From positions 1 to 23,022 of the forward strand of contig JAFGWS010000097.1 of NCBI GenBank assembly GCA_016937035.1: a stretch of DNA of 23,022 bases, read 5' to 3'. The position numbers were made by a program, and so were the translations under genes. Below, piece after piece: positions 13,841 through 20,351 of this stretch. Positions within the stretch are counted from its first letter, which is position 1. Every line of letters starts with the position of its first letter. Under the pieces are notes generated by a model. It was not told the DNA's origin. It ran no database searches and saw only the letters and a program-made list of their open reading frames with translations. Source of the DNA: Pontiellaceae bacterium (lineage in GTDB: Bacteria; Verrucomicrobiota; Kiritimatiellia; Kiritimatiellales; Pontiellaceae).

Positions 13841-14380
13841 CTAAATCTCGTTGGTTGCCTTAAAAATGTCGTTATGCTGCAGTACCAAATTCAGCCCGTT
13901 TTGCCGGCCGAACTCCGCCAGTTCCGCTTCAAACGGGGCCATATCGACCACTTCTGAAAAGTCGAGCTGCAGCATCATCGTGTAAAAATCGTCCTCCACG
14001 TGAGAGGCCAAATCCAGAATATTAATCCCGCGGTCGCAGCAGAACCGCGAAACCAGCGCGACTAAGCCGACTCGATCGCGCCCGACCGCAGAGAGAATGT
14101 AGGTCTGCTCGCCTGCCTCGGAGCGCTCGAACCCGCCTTTGTGCAGCTTAACCGAAACCTCCGCAGAGGTCGCCTGCGCCAGCGCCGTGCGTACGTTGTC
14201 CGGAGTGACATCCGCCGGAAAGCCGGCCACCAGAATCATCGTAAAATATCCGCAGAGCACCGATTCGCGTAAATCCGCCAGATTTCCGCCCAGCGCGCTG
14301 ATCCCTTCTGTTATCTCCGCCACAATGCCGGGGCGGTCGCAATCCATCACCGAAATGACCATGCTAATTTCTTCGTCCAT
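13841..14380 (-). CDS. Tandem ACT-domain protein (GcvR-like)
   Basis: A 179-residue cytoplasmic protein with two ACT domains. The first covers about residues 4-80 (MVISVMDCDRPGIVAEITEG, LGGNLADLRESVLCGYFTMIL) and the second about 92-175 (YILSAVGRDRVGLVALVSRF, RGINILDLASHVEDDFYTMML). The DRPG and DRVG turns are the typical ligand-loop positions. The start at 14380 is preferred because GAGGATAT directly precedes it; the longer frame to 14428 has no such site. ACT domains bind amino acids and regulate partners. Its close coupling to the PFL-family gene (13 nt) suggests the two proteins act together, with this one as sensor or subunit; that is inference. In other bacteria the partner is usually a single-ACT protein of about 90 residues, so the doubled form is notable. 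Confidence 0.88.
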   Translation of the reverse strand: MDEEISMVISVMDCDRPGIVAEITEGISALGGNLADLRESVLCGYFTMILVAGFPADVTPDNVRTALAQATSAEVSVKLHKGGFERSEAGEQTYILSAVGRDRVGLVALVSRFCCDRGINILDLASHVEDDFYTMMLQLDFSEVVDMAPFEAELAEFGRQNGLNLVLQHNDIFKATNEI

Positions 14381-14459
14381 ATATCCTCGCCTATTGAGAT
14401 TAAAACTGCGGCGGAAGTATTCCAGCAACCGCCCGGCAATGAAACACCAAAGCGCAATT

Positions 14460-15647
14460 TTAGGTCTTCCGCCCTTTTAGGGAAAAACAGAACTTAAGAA
14501 TCGCAAAAAGCAGCAGCGCCGTGAGCATGCCGTATAAATCGACAAACCAGTCTTTTATTCCAGGCGTACGATCCATCGTTAAAAACTGGAGCGACTCGGT
14601 GATGGCCGCAAACAACAGAATATCCAGCGCCACCTTAAAATAGTAACTCCGATGCTGCCGCTCCAGCGCAGCGGACCAGTAGACTAAAAAACAGAGCGAA
14701 GCAAACAGCAGGAAATGCCCGACGCCATGCGCCCCGCCGAGCGACTCGCTGACTTCATCAACCTTTTTCTGCGCTTTCTGCTCCGGCGACGGCGACTTTT
14801 CTTTTGGAGCAGTGGCCGGCGTTGGGTTCGTTGAAGGCTTGGTTTCCGATGGGTTAATCGGCGGTGGAGTCGACTTTGATTTTGCAGCCTCGGCTGCAGC
14901 AACAACCCTGACTGCATCTTCTTCAACATGCTCCGCCGTCACTTCAATCCATTTCTCCGGCATCAATATGCCGAACACAATGGCAACGGCGTTGAACAGA
15001 ATGAACAGCTTAAGTCGGCGACGGTGCAGGCGACAACGGAAAAAATAGACCGTGCCCATAAGAACCCACAGTCCGGCAAACAGATTGCGCATCCAGATAT
15101 AGGATGCTCTTAATTGAACCGACTCCACAATCAGCCGATCAAACTCCGCCGTTCCCTCTTTCCCTATCTGCTCCAACTGTAGATCGATGAATCGGGCATT
15201 TCCCTGAACCTCAAGAACGGCGACGCCCCGCGTCCATCGCTGCGTTTCCGTCTGGGAAAGAACGCCGTGCTCGCAGGGTATCCATTTATTCTCTGCATCG
15301 CGTTGAACCAAAATCAATCGAGCACAGTTCCATCCATTTTCGCCTTCGACTACACCCTCGGTTTTCATTCGACCGCGCACTCGAATCAATTTGGGCTTAT
15401 CCTTCTCCAAGGCAGCTCTGAAGCGCACGCGCGCAATCTTTCCTCCGGGCGCTACCTTCAGGACAAAATGGCCGTTTTCCTCTGAGCAATCCCCCTGAAC
15501 CGCAGTGGCATGCTCCAAGGTAATCGGAATAAAAAAGGGTTCCCCGATTGCTTTGTAGCGATCATACAGCCCCCAGAAAAGCAGAGAAGCCGCCAGCAGC
15601 AACACTGCCGGAAGCCTCAATTTTGCCTTTTCCTTCCAATCGCTCAT
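14460..15647 (-). CDS. VanZ-family membrane protein with extra N-terminal beta domain and long insert
   Basis: A 395-residue protein. Residues 10-27 form a membrane helix, followed by about 145 residues rich in beta strands (GHFVLKVAPGGKIARVRFRA; IDLQLEQIGKEGTAEFDRLI), suggesting an extracytoplasmic jelly-roll domain. Helices follow at about 184-203 and 212-229. A charged and then Pro/Ala/Lys/Ser-rich stretch spans about 232-300. The VanZ signature then comes: HGVGHFLLFASLCFLVYW (307-324), ITESLQFL (349-356) and the DWFVDLYGMLTALLL end (366-380). VanZ proteins are small membrane proteins linked to glycopeptide resistance in one operon but otherwise of unknown role, often near polysaccharide or exosortase genes. 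The start has no strong ribosome site. It is 79 nt upstream of the ACT gene and may head the minus-strand run. Confidence 0.85.
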   Translation of the reverse strand: MSDWKEKAKLRLPAVLLLAASLLFWGLYDRYKAIGEPFFIPITLEHATAVQGDCSEENGHFVLKVAPGGKIARVRFRAALEKDKPKLIRVRGRMKTEGVVEGENGWNCARLILVQRDAENKWIPCEHGVLSQTETQRWTRGVAVLEVQGNARFIDLQLEQIGKEGTAEFDRLIVESVQLRASYIWMRNLFAGLWVLMGTVYFFRCRLHRRRLKLFILFNAVAIVFGILMPEKWIEVTAEHVEEDAVRVVAAAEAAKSKSTPPPINPSETKPSTNPTPATAPKEKSPSPEQKAQKKVDEVSESLGGAHGVGHFLLFASLCFLVYWSAALERQHRSYYFKVALDILLFAAITESLQFLTMDRTPGIKDWFVDLYGMLTALLLFAILKFCFSLKGRKT

Positions 15648-15754
15648 ACGGGGAAACGTACCACTCAGCCTGCAAATCTGAAACGATTTCTTTTGAAACA
15701 GTTGCCTTGTCGTGGAACATGCACGGAATAAAACAGAGTTGTTTCTGCATCCAA

Positions 15755-15783
15755 TTTACACGCCCATAAAACAATAATATACC
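15755..15783 (+). promoter_or_regulatory. Possible promoter for the EF-hand gene
   Basis: TTTACA (15755-15760) and TATACC (15778-15783) are separated by 17 nt, about 50 nt before the ATG at 15833. The divergent VanZ gene starts at 15647, so the 185-nt gap must serve both directions. Confidence 0.4.
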
Positions 15784-15832
15784 CTCAATTCCGTTAGTCG
15801 GTGATCATTTACACTCATTGGAGGAGAAAATT

Positions 15833-16498
15833 ATGAATAATAGAAATTCTATGATTATTGCGATTCTGGCTCTGTTAATCGGAATCGGTGGTATTTCGTT
15901 TGGCATCAAAAGCAAGGCGGATAGTAAAAAATGGGAAGATAAATTTGTCAGTCTGGAAGAGAAAATGAATGACAATACAGGGTTTGAGGAAGTGATTAGC
16001 ATTCCCACCCCCAGCAGTTCGACGGATGATGATACGGTGGCAAAACTTCTCCAGCAAATTGAGGAATTGAAACAACAACTCGCTCAGGGCGGCGGTCAGG
16101 CGCTTGCCACCCGAGGCGGTCGCCGAGGCGGTGCCGGTATGGATATGGCAGCGGGCCAAGGCTTTGCTGGTGGCGGATTCCAAATGCCTCAGGAAATGTT
16201 AGACCAGTATGATACCGATAAGGATGGCGAGCTTAGCGAAACCGAAAGAGCGGCGATGATGGAAGGTATGGGGGGCCGCATGGGTGGTCGTGGCGCTGGC
16301 GGATTCCCGGGTATGGACGGTGGCGCTGGCGGATTCCCGGGCATGGGCGGTGAAGGCGGCTTCGGTGGGTTCGGCGGTGCCGGCGGTGAAGGCGGCTTTG
16401 GCGGGTTCGGCGGTGCTGGCGGGTTCGGCGGTGCTGCTGGTGGCGGATTCCAAGGCATGGGCGGCGGTGCTGCTGATGGTGCCGGTGGAGGGATCTAA
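15833..16498 (+). CDS. Membrane-anchored, glycine-rich protein with one EF-hand
   Basis: A 221-residue protein from the ATG at 15833, set by GGAGGAG at 15820-15826. Residues 7-25 form a single membrane helix after a short NNRNS head. Residues 28-84 are charged and heptad-like (KWEDKFVSLEEKM; VAKLLQQIEELKQQL), probably a coiled coil with a Pro/Ser/Asp-rich break at 57-67. Residues 127-138 make a complete calcium-binding EF loop (D127, D129, D131, G132, S135, E138). The last ~75 residues are Gly-rich with GGFPGM and GGFGGFGG repeats. I do not recognise a named family. It has its own terminator and no operon partner. The layout suggests a calcium-responsive surface or envelope structural protein exposed outside the membrane; that is inference. 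Confidence 0.85.
   Translation: MNNRNSMIIAILALLIGIGGISFGIKSKADSKKWEDKFVSLEEKMNDNTGFEEVISIPTPSSSTDDDTVAKLLQQIEELKQQLAQGGGQALATRGGRRGGAGMDMAAGQGFAGGGFQMPQEMLDQYDTDKDGELSETERAAMMEGMGGRMGGRGAGGFPGMDGGAGGFPGMGGEGGFGGFGGAGGEGGFGGFGGAGGFGGAAGGGFQGMGGGAADGAGGGI
16291..16422 (+). repeat. In-frame 30-bp and 36-bp tandem duplications in the Gly-rich region
   Basis: Positions 16291-16320 and 16321-16350 are 30-bp units with two differences (GTATGGAC versus GCATGGGC). Positions 16351-16386 and 16387-16422 are 36-bp units with three silent-looking C/T changes. Both keep frame and encode the GGFPGM and EGGFGGFGGAGG repeats. Confidence 0.9.
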
Positions 16499-16535
16499 TC
16501 CGTTGGGGAGCTTACTCCCATTCAAGACCATTTAG

Positions 16536-16558
16536 GCGGGCTTTTCAGCCCGCTTTTT
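16536..16558 (+). terminator. Rho-independent terminator of the EF-hand gene
   Basis: GCGGGC (16536-16541), a 6-nt loop TTTTCA, GCCCGC (16548-16553) and TTTTT follow 37 nt after the stop. It separates this gene from rpmI-rplT. Confidence 0.9.
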
Positions 16559-16609
16559 AGTTTCCTTTTTTTCTCCGCCAAAATGAGCAGATTTATTCCG
16601 AAAAAACAC

Positions 16610-16638
16610 TAGACTTGCCGGTGGGGTTCTCCTATAAA
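16610..16638 (+). promoter_or_regulatory. Likely promoter and leader of rpmI-rplT
   Basis: TAGACT (16610-16615) and TATAAA (16633-16638) are 17 nt apart, between the preceding terminator and rpmI. The leader that would follow has TGCGG and CCGCA arms around CCCTCGAT (about 16651-16671), which could form a hairpin. L20 controls this operon in other bacteria, but I cannot see a clear known leader motif. Confidence 0.4.
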
Positions 16639-16704
16639 TCCTCCTCTTTTGTGCGGTCCCTCGATCCCGCATAGGATTAAATTTACAAAACGAACGGTGC
16701 TATT

Positions 16705-16893
16705 ATGCCTAAAACGAAAACAAAAAAATGTGCAGCTAAACGGTTTAGCAAAACCGGTACCGGCAAGCTGAAACGCAACCACATGGGTGGAAGTCACATC
16801 TTGTCGAACAAGAATCGTAAACGTAAACGGACCCTGCGCAGTCAGGATATCGTCGATCATGCCGATATGAAGCGCATCACCCCGTTCATCTAA
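16705..16893 (+). CDS. rpmI: Large ribosomal subunit protein L35 (bL35)
   Basis: A 62-residue, very basic protein of normal length. The family pattern is complete: PKTKTKKCAAKRFSKTGTGK at the start, LKRNHMGGSHILSNKNRKRKR in the middle and DMKRITPFI near the end. It binds 23S rRNA in the large subunit. It is 18 nt upstream of rplT, the usual order, but infC is not upstream; the previous gene is an unrelated EF-hand protein behind a terminator, so the pair seems to use its own promoter. Confidence 0.98.
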   Translation: MPKTKTKKCAAKRFSKTGTGKLKRNHMGGSHILSNKNRKRKRTLRSQDIVDHADMKRITPFI

Positions 16894-16911
16894 TTGCTGG
16901 AGAATTGAATT

Positions 16912-17268
16912 ATGCCAAGAGCAACGAATGGACCGGCGTCACGCCGCAGAAGAAATAACCGCCTGAAGCTCGCCAAGGGCTTCCGTGGTGCCCGCAGTAA
17001 ACTCTTCCGTCAGGCTACGGAAGCCGTAGATCGGGCACAGGCCATGGCTTATGTGCACAGAAAAGTGAAGAAGCGCAGCTTCCGCCGCCTTTGGATCGTT
17101 CGCGTCAATGCCGCATGCCGCATGAATGGCATCAGCTATAGCCGCTTTATCGACGGGTGCGCTAAGGCGGGCATCAATCTCAACCGAAAGATGCTTTCCG
17201 AGATCGCTATTCACGATCCGGCCGGCTTCACCAAGGTTGTTGAAACCGCAAAAGCAAAAGTCTGCTAG
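16912..17268 (+). CDS. rplT: Large ribosomal subunit protein L20 (bL20)
   Basis: A 118-residue basic protein of normal length, with the family hallmarks RRRNNRLKLAKGFRGARSKLFR near the start, AMAYVHRKVKKRSFRRLWIVRVNAA in the middle and GISYSRFIDGCAKAGINLNRKMLSEIAI towards the end. It is an early-assembly 23S rRNA-binding protein. GGAG lies 11 nt before the ATG. A strong terminator follows. Neither pheS nor other translation genes come after it. Confidence 0.98.
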   Translation: MPRATNGPASRRRRNNRLKLAKGFRGARSKLFRQATEAVDRAQAMAYVHRKVKKRSFRRLWIVRVNAACRMNGISYSRFIDGCAKAGINLNRKMLSEIAIHDPAGFTKVVETAKAKVC

Positions 17269-17295
17269 GCGTATCGCATTCAGCTTTTCATCAAG

Positions 17296-17325
17296 GCCGT
17301 TCCTCTCGGGACGGCTTTTTTTTTT
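17296..17325 (+). terminator. Rho-independent terminator after rplT
   Basis: GCCGTTCC (17296-17303), loop TCTC, GGGACGGC (17308-17315) with one G-U pair, then ten T residues (17316-17325). It lies 27 nt after the rplT stop. Confidence 0.94.
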
Positions 17326-17384
17326 ATCCAGACCATTCCCCGTGCTCAACGCGATCTCATCAATCTGGTTTGTGGCCAATAACT

Positions 17385-17422
17385 AAAAGCCAAGCCCTGC
17401 GTGAACGCTGGGCTTGGCTTTT
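17385..17422. terminator. Long bidirectional hairpin between rplT and ppdK
   Basis: AAAAGCCAAGCCC (17385-17397) and GGGCTTGGCTTTT (17410-17422) are perfectly complementary 13-nt arms; the loop itself can pair GCGT with ACGC. A and T runs at the outer ends give a terminator shape on both strands: a back-up for rplT and the terminator for ppdK, whose stop is at 17463. Confidence 0.9.
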
Positions 17423-17462
17423 AAACAACGGCGTATCTGCACCGGCTACGAGCTCAGAAAGC

Positions 17463-20216
17463 TCATCCCTTAATCGCCGCCTGCGCAGCGGCCAAGCGGG
17501 CAATCGGCACGCGGAACGGTGAGCAGCTCACATAATTAAGGCCGACTTTTGCACAGAACTTTACGCTCTCCGGATCGCCGCCGTGTTCGCCGCAGATTCC
17601 GCATTTCAGATCCGGACGGGTTTCGCGTCCGCGCTGTACGCCCAGCTTAACGAGCTGGCCGACGCCGGTCTGGTCGATATGCTGAAACGGGTCGGATGGC
17701 AATATCTTTTCCTTCAGATAGGCTGGAAGGAATGTGCCGATATCGTCGCGGCTGTAACCAAAGGTCATCTGCGTCAGGTCGTTGGTTCCGAAGCTGAAAA
17801 ATTCTGCTGTTTCGGCAATTTCATCGGCCGTCAGGGCCGCACGGGGAATCTCGATCATGGTGCCGACCATGTATTTAACATTCGCGCCCGTTTTAGTAAT
17901 CACTTCTTCCGCCGTTTTGCGTACAATCTTTTCCAGGAAGTCGAGCTCCGCCTTTGTTCCGATCAGCGGAATCATGATTTCGGGCAGGACCTTAATCTTC
18001 TGTTGCGATTTGGCGACCTTGCACGCCGCGCTGATGATTGCCTGCGTCTGCATCACACAGAGCTCGGGATAGGTCACCGACAGGCGGCATCCGCGGTGCC
18101 CGAGCATCGGATTAAACTCATGCAGCTCCTTTACGCGCTCGCTCACTTTCTTAAGCGAAACCCCGAGTCGCTTGGCCATCTCCTTTTGATCTTTCGCCAT
18201 ATGCGGAACAAACTCATGCAGCGGGGGGTCGAGCAGGCGTACCGTCACCGGCAGGCTGTCCATCGCCTTAAAGATGCCTTCAAAGTCCTTCTGCTGATGT
18301 TTCAGCAGCTTGGCCAACGCCTTTTTACGGGCGTTTTCATCTTCCGCAAGAATAAATTCACGGATCGACCAGATGCGATCTTCTTCAAAGAACATATGTT
18401 CTGTACGACATAGTCCGATTCCTTCAGCACCAAATGACTTTGCTGCCAGCGCATCTTTCGGCGTGTCCGCATTGGTGCGAACATTCATTTTTCGATACAT
18501 GTCGGACCAATGGGAGACCTCGGAATACATCTTATAGATCGGATCTTCCATCGCATCGGCTTTGCCGTCGACCACGGCGGAGACCACCGGGCTCACCTGC
18601 GTGGGAATCCGTCCCTCATAAACCCTGCCGGTAGATCCGTTCAGGCTGATCCAATCGCCCTGCTTCAGCACCTTTTCGCCGATCGTCAGCGTCTTTTTCT
18701 TGTAATCAATCTTCAGTTCTCCCGCACCGCAAATGCAGCACTTGCCCCAACCACGAGCCACAACCGCCGCGTGAGACGTCATTCCTCCCGTCGAGGTCAG
18801 AACGCCCTGCGCAGCCCACATACCGCCCACATCTTCCGGGCTGGTTTCATGGCGCACCAGAATCACCTTAGCCTTCGGATCTTTCTTAACCAAAGCTTCG
18901 GCTTCGTGGGCTTCAAAAACAATTTCGCCGACGGCAGCACCGGGACCCGCCGGCAGACCGGAAGTCAGCAATGCAGCTTTTTTTTCGGCTGCAATATCAA
19001 AAATCGGAAAGAGCAGCTGTTCGAGATCGTCGCCGGAGAGCGTCATCAGCGCCTCTTTTTGCGTCAAAATTTTCGGCTGGCTTTCGCCGGTATAGACATC
19101 TTTTCCGGTCACCATTTCGACGGCCCAACGCACGCCCGCCAATCCGGTTCGTTTCGCGTTTCGGGTCTGCAGCATGAAGAGCTTGCCTTCCTGCACGGTA
19201 AACTCGACGTCCTGCGGATGTTTATAGTGCTTTTCGAGTCGCGACATAATTTTCTGGAGGTCGCCGTAGGCTTTCTTCCACACCTTCGACTCCTCATTCG
19301 GCATGTCGTCCAGATGTTTGGGTGTCCGAATTCCAGCCACTACATCTTCGCCCTGTGCGTTGATCAGATATTCGCCCATTGGCTTGCTGTGTCCTGTTCC
19401 GCCGTCGCGCGTGAAGGCGACGCCGGTTCCGGACTCCTCGCCCATATTGCCGAACACCATGGAGCAGACATTCACGGCCGTTCCCAGCAGACCGCTGATC
19501 TTATTAATCTGCCGATATTTTTCGGCTCGTTCCGAGTTCCAGGAACCGAATACCGCACGGATTGCCAGATCCAACTGCTCCATCGGATCCTGAGGGAACG
19601 ATTTCTTTACCTTGTTTTTATAAACCTTCTTATAAGTATCAACCAATTCCTTGAGTTGTTCCGCGGTCAGGTCCGTGTCCTGCTCCGCCTTATATTTTTT
19701 CTTAATTGCCTCCAGTTCCACCTCAAAATCATGATGCGTCAGCCCCGTATACGGTCCCATCACCACATCACCGAACATATCGATAAAGCGACGGTAGCAA
19801 TCCCATCCCGTGCGTTCATTGCCCGTCTGTTCAATAAAGCCCTGTACCGACTTATCCGTCAGTCCCAGATTTAAAACCGTATCCATCATGCCCGGCATGG
19901 AAACCGCAGCGCCCGAGCGGACAGAAACCAGCAGCGGATCTTTCGGATCGCCCAACTTTTTACCCATATGGGTTTCCAGTTTTTTGAGCTGTTCCTTCAT
20001 CTGCTTTTCCATTTCCGGCGGATATTTTCCGTCAGTCTTGGAATAATACGCGCAGGCCTCAGTTGAAATCGTAAATCCAGGCGGCACAGGAAGATTGGCA
20101 TTTGCCATTTCCGCCAAATTGGCTCCCTTTCCCCCCAAGATCGCCTTCATACTGCTGTCGCCTTCGGTCAGTTCTTTCGACACGCCGTAGAAATAAACAT
20201 ATTTTTTCTGGGCCAT
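17463..20216 (-). CDS. ppdK: Pyruvate, phosphate dikinase
   Basis: A 917-residue cytoplasmic enzyme that interconverts pyruvate, ATP and phosphate with PEP, AMP and pyrophosphate. All three parts are present: the ATP-grasp N-terminal domain (LGGKGANLAEMANANLPVPPGF at about 28-49; VSVRSGAAVSMPGMMDT), the swivelling phosphohistidine domain with GGMTSHAAVVARGWGKCCICG (catalytic His482), and the PEP/pyruvate barrel (GIGLCRTEHMFFE; FGTNDLTQMTFGYSRDD; the CGICGEHGGDP loop with Cys872 and Cys875, the latter matching the catalytic cysteine). SVSCSPFR-type closing motif is present as YVSCSPFRVPIARL. Length is slightly above the usual ~880. AGGAGA precedes the ATG. In a fermentative bacterium it may serve glycolysis with pyrophosphate or gluconeogenesis; direction is unknown. 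Confidence 0.97.
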   Translation of the reverse strand: MAQKKYVYFYGVSKELTEGDSSMKAILGGKGANLAEMANANLPVPPGFTISTEACAYYSKTDGKYPPEMEKQMKEQLKKLETHMGKKLGDPKDPLLVSVRSGAAVSMPGMMDTVLNLGLTDKSVQGFIEQTGNERTGWDCYRRFIDMFGDVVMGPYTGLTHHDFEVELEAIKKKYKAEQDTDLTAEQLKELVDTYKKVYKNKVKKSFPQDPMEQLDLAIRAVFGSWNSERAEKYRQINKISGLLGTAVNVCSMVFGNMGEESGTGVAFTRDGGTGHSKPMGEYLINAQGEDVVAGIRTPKHLDDMPNEESKVWKKAYGDLQKIMSRLEKHYKHPQDVEFTVQEGKLFMLQTRNAKRTGLAGVRWAVEMVTGKDVYTGESQPKILTQKEALMTLSGDDLEQLLFPIFDIAAEKKAALLTSGLPAGPGAAVGEIVFEAHEAEALVKKDPKAKVILVRHETSPEDVGGMWAAQGVLTSTGGMTSHAAVVARGWGKCCICGAGELKIDYKKKTLTIGEKVLKQGDWISLNGSTGRVYEGRIPTQVSPVVSAVVDGKADAMEDPIYKMYSEVSHWSDMYRKMNVRTNADTPKDALAAKSFGAEGIGLCRTEHMFFEEDRIWSIREFILAEDENARKKALAKLLKHQQKDFEGIFKAMDSLPVTVRLLDPPLHEFVPHMAKDQKEMAKRLGVSLKKVSERVKELHEFNPMLGHRGCRLSVTYPELCVMQTQAIISAACKVAKSQQKIKVLPEIMIPLIGTKAELDFLEKIVRKTAEEVITKTGANVKYMVGTMIEIPRAALTADEIAETAEFFSFGTNDLTQMTFGYSRDDIGTFLPAYLKEKILPSDPFQHIDQTGVGQLVKLGVQRGRETRPDLKCGICGEHGGDPESVKFCAKVGLNYVSCSPFRVPIARLAAAQAAIKG

Positions 20217-20270
20217 TTCGTTTCTCCTATAGGTTTAAAATCAAACTCATCTTTAGAATCAGACAGAATG

Positions 20271-20284
20271 GGGGAACGCTCCCC
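20271..20284. other. Small GC hairpin between metG and ppdK
   Basis: GGGGA-ACGC-TCCCC lies in the 135-nt gap, 55 nt before the ppdK start. It has no T run on the minus strand, so it could be a weak metG terminator or part of the ppdK leader. Confidence 0.3.
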
Positions 20285-20351
20285 TCAGAGTCAAGATTCC
20301 GTCGGTGCAATATCCATATAATCCGCTCTTCCGAAGTCGATGCCGCCGGTT

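Noticed and set aside
16189..16458. A Pro-rich minus-strand frame
   Set aside because: It is the mirror of Gly codons in the EF-hand protein; Pro-rich antisense is expected there.
18510..19874. A 454-residue plus-strand frame
   Set aside because: It is exactly antisense to ppdK, a strongly conserved gene, and its composition (His/Arg/Phe-rich) is that of a shadow frame.
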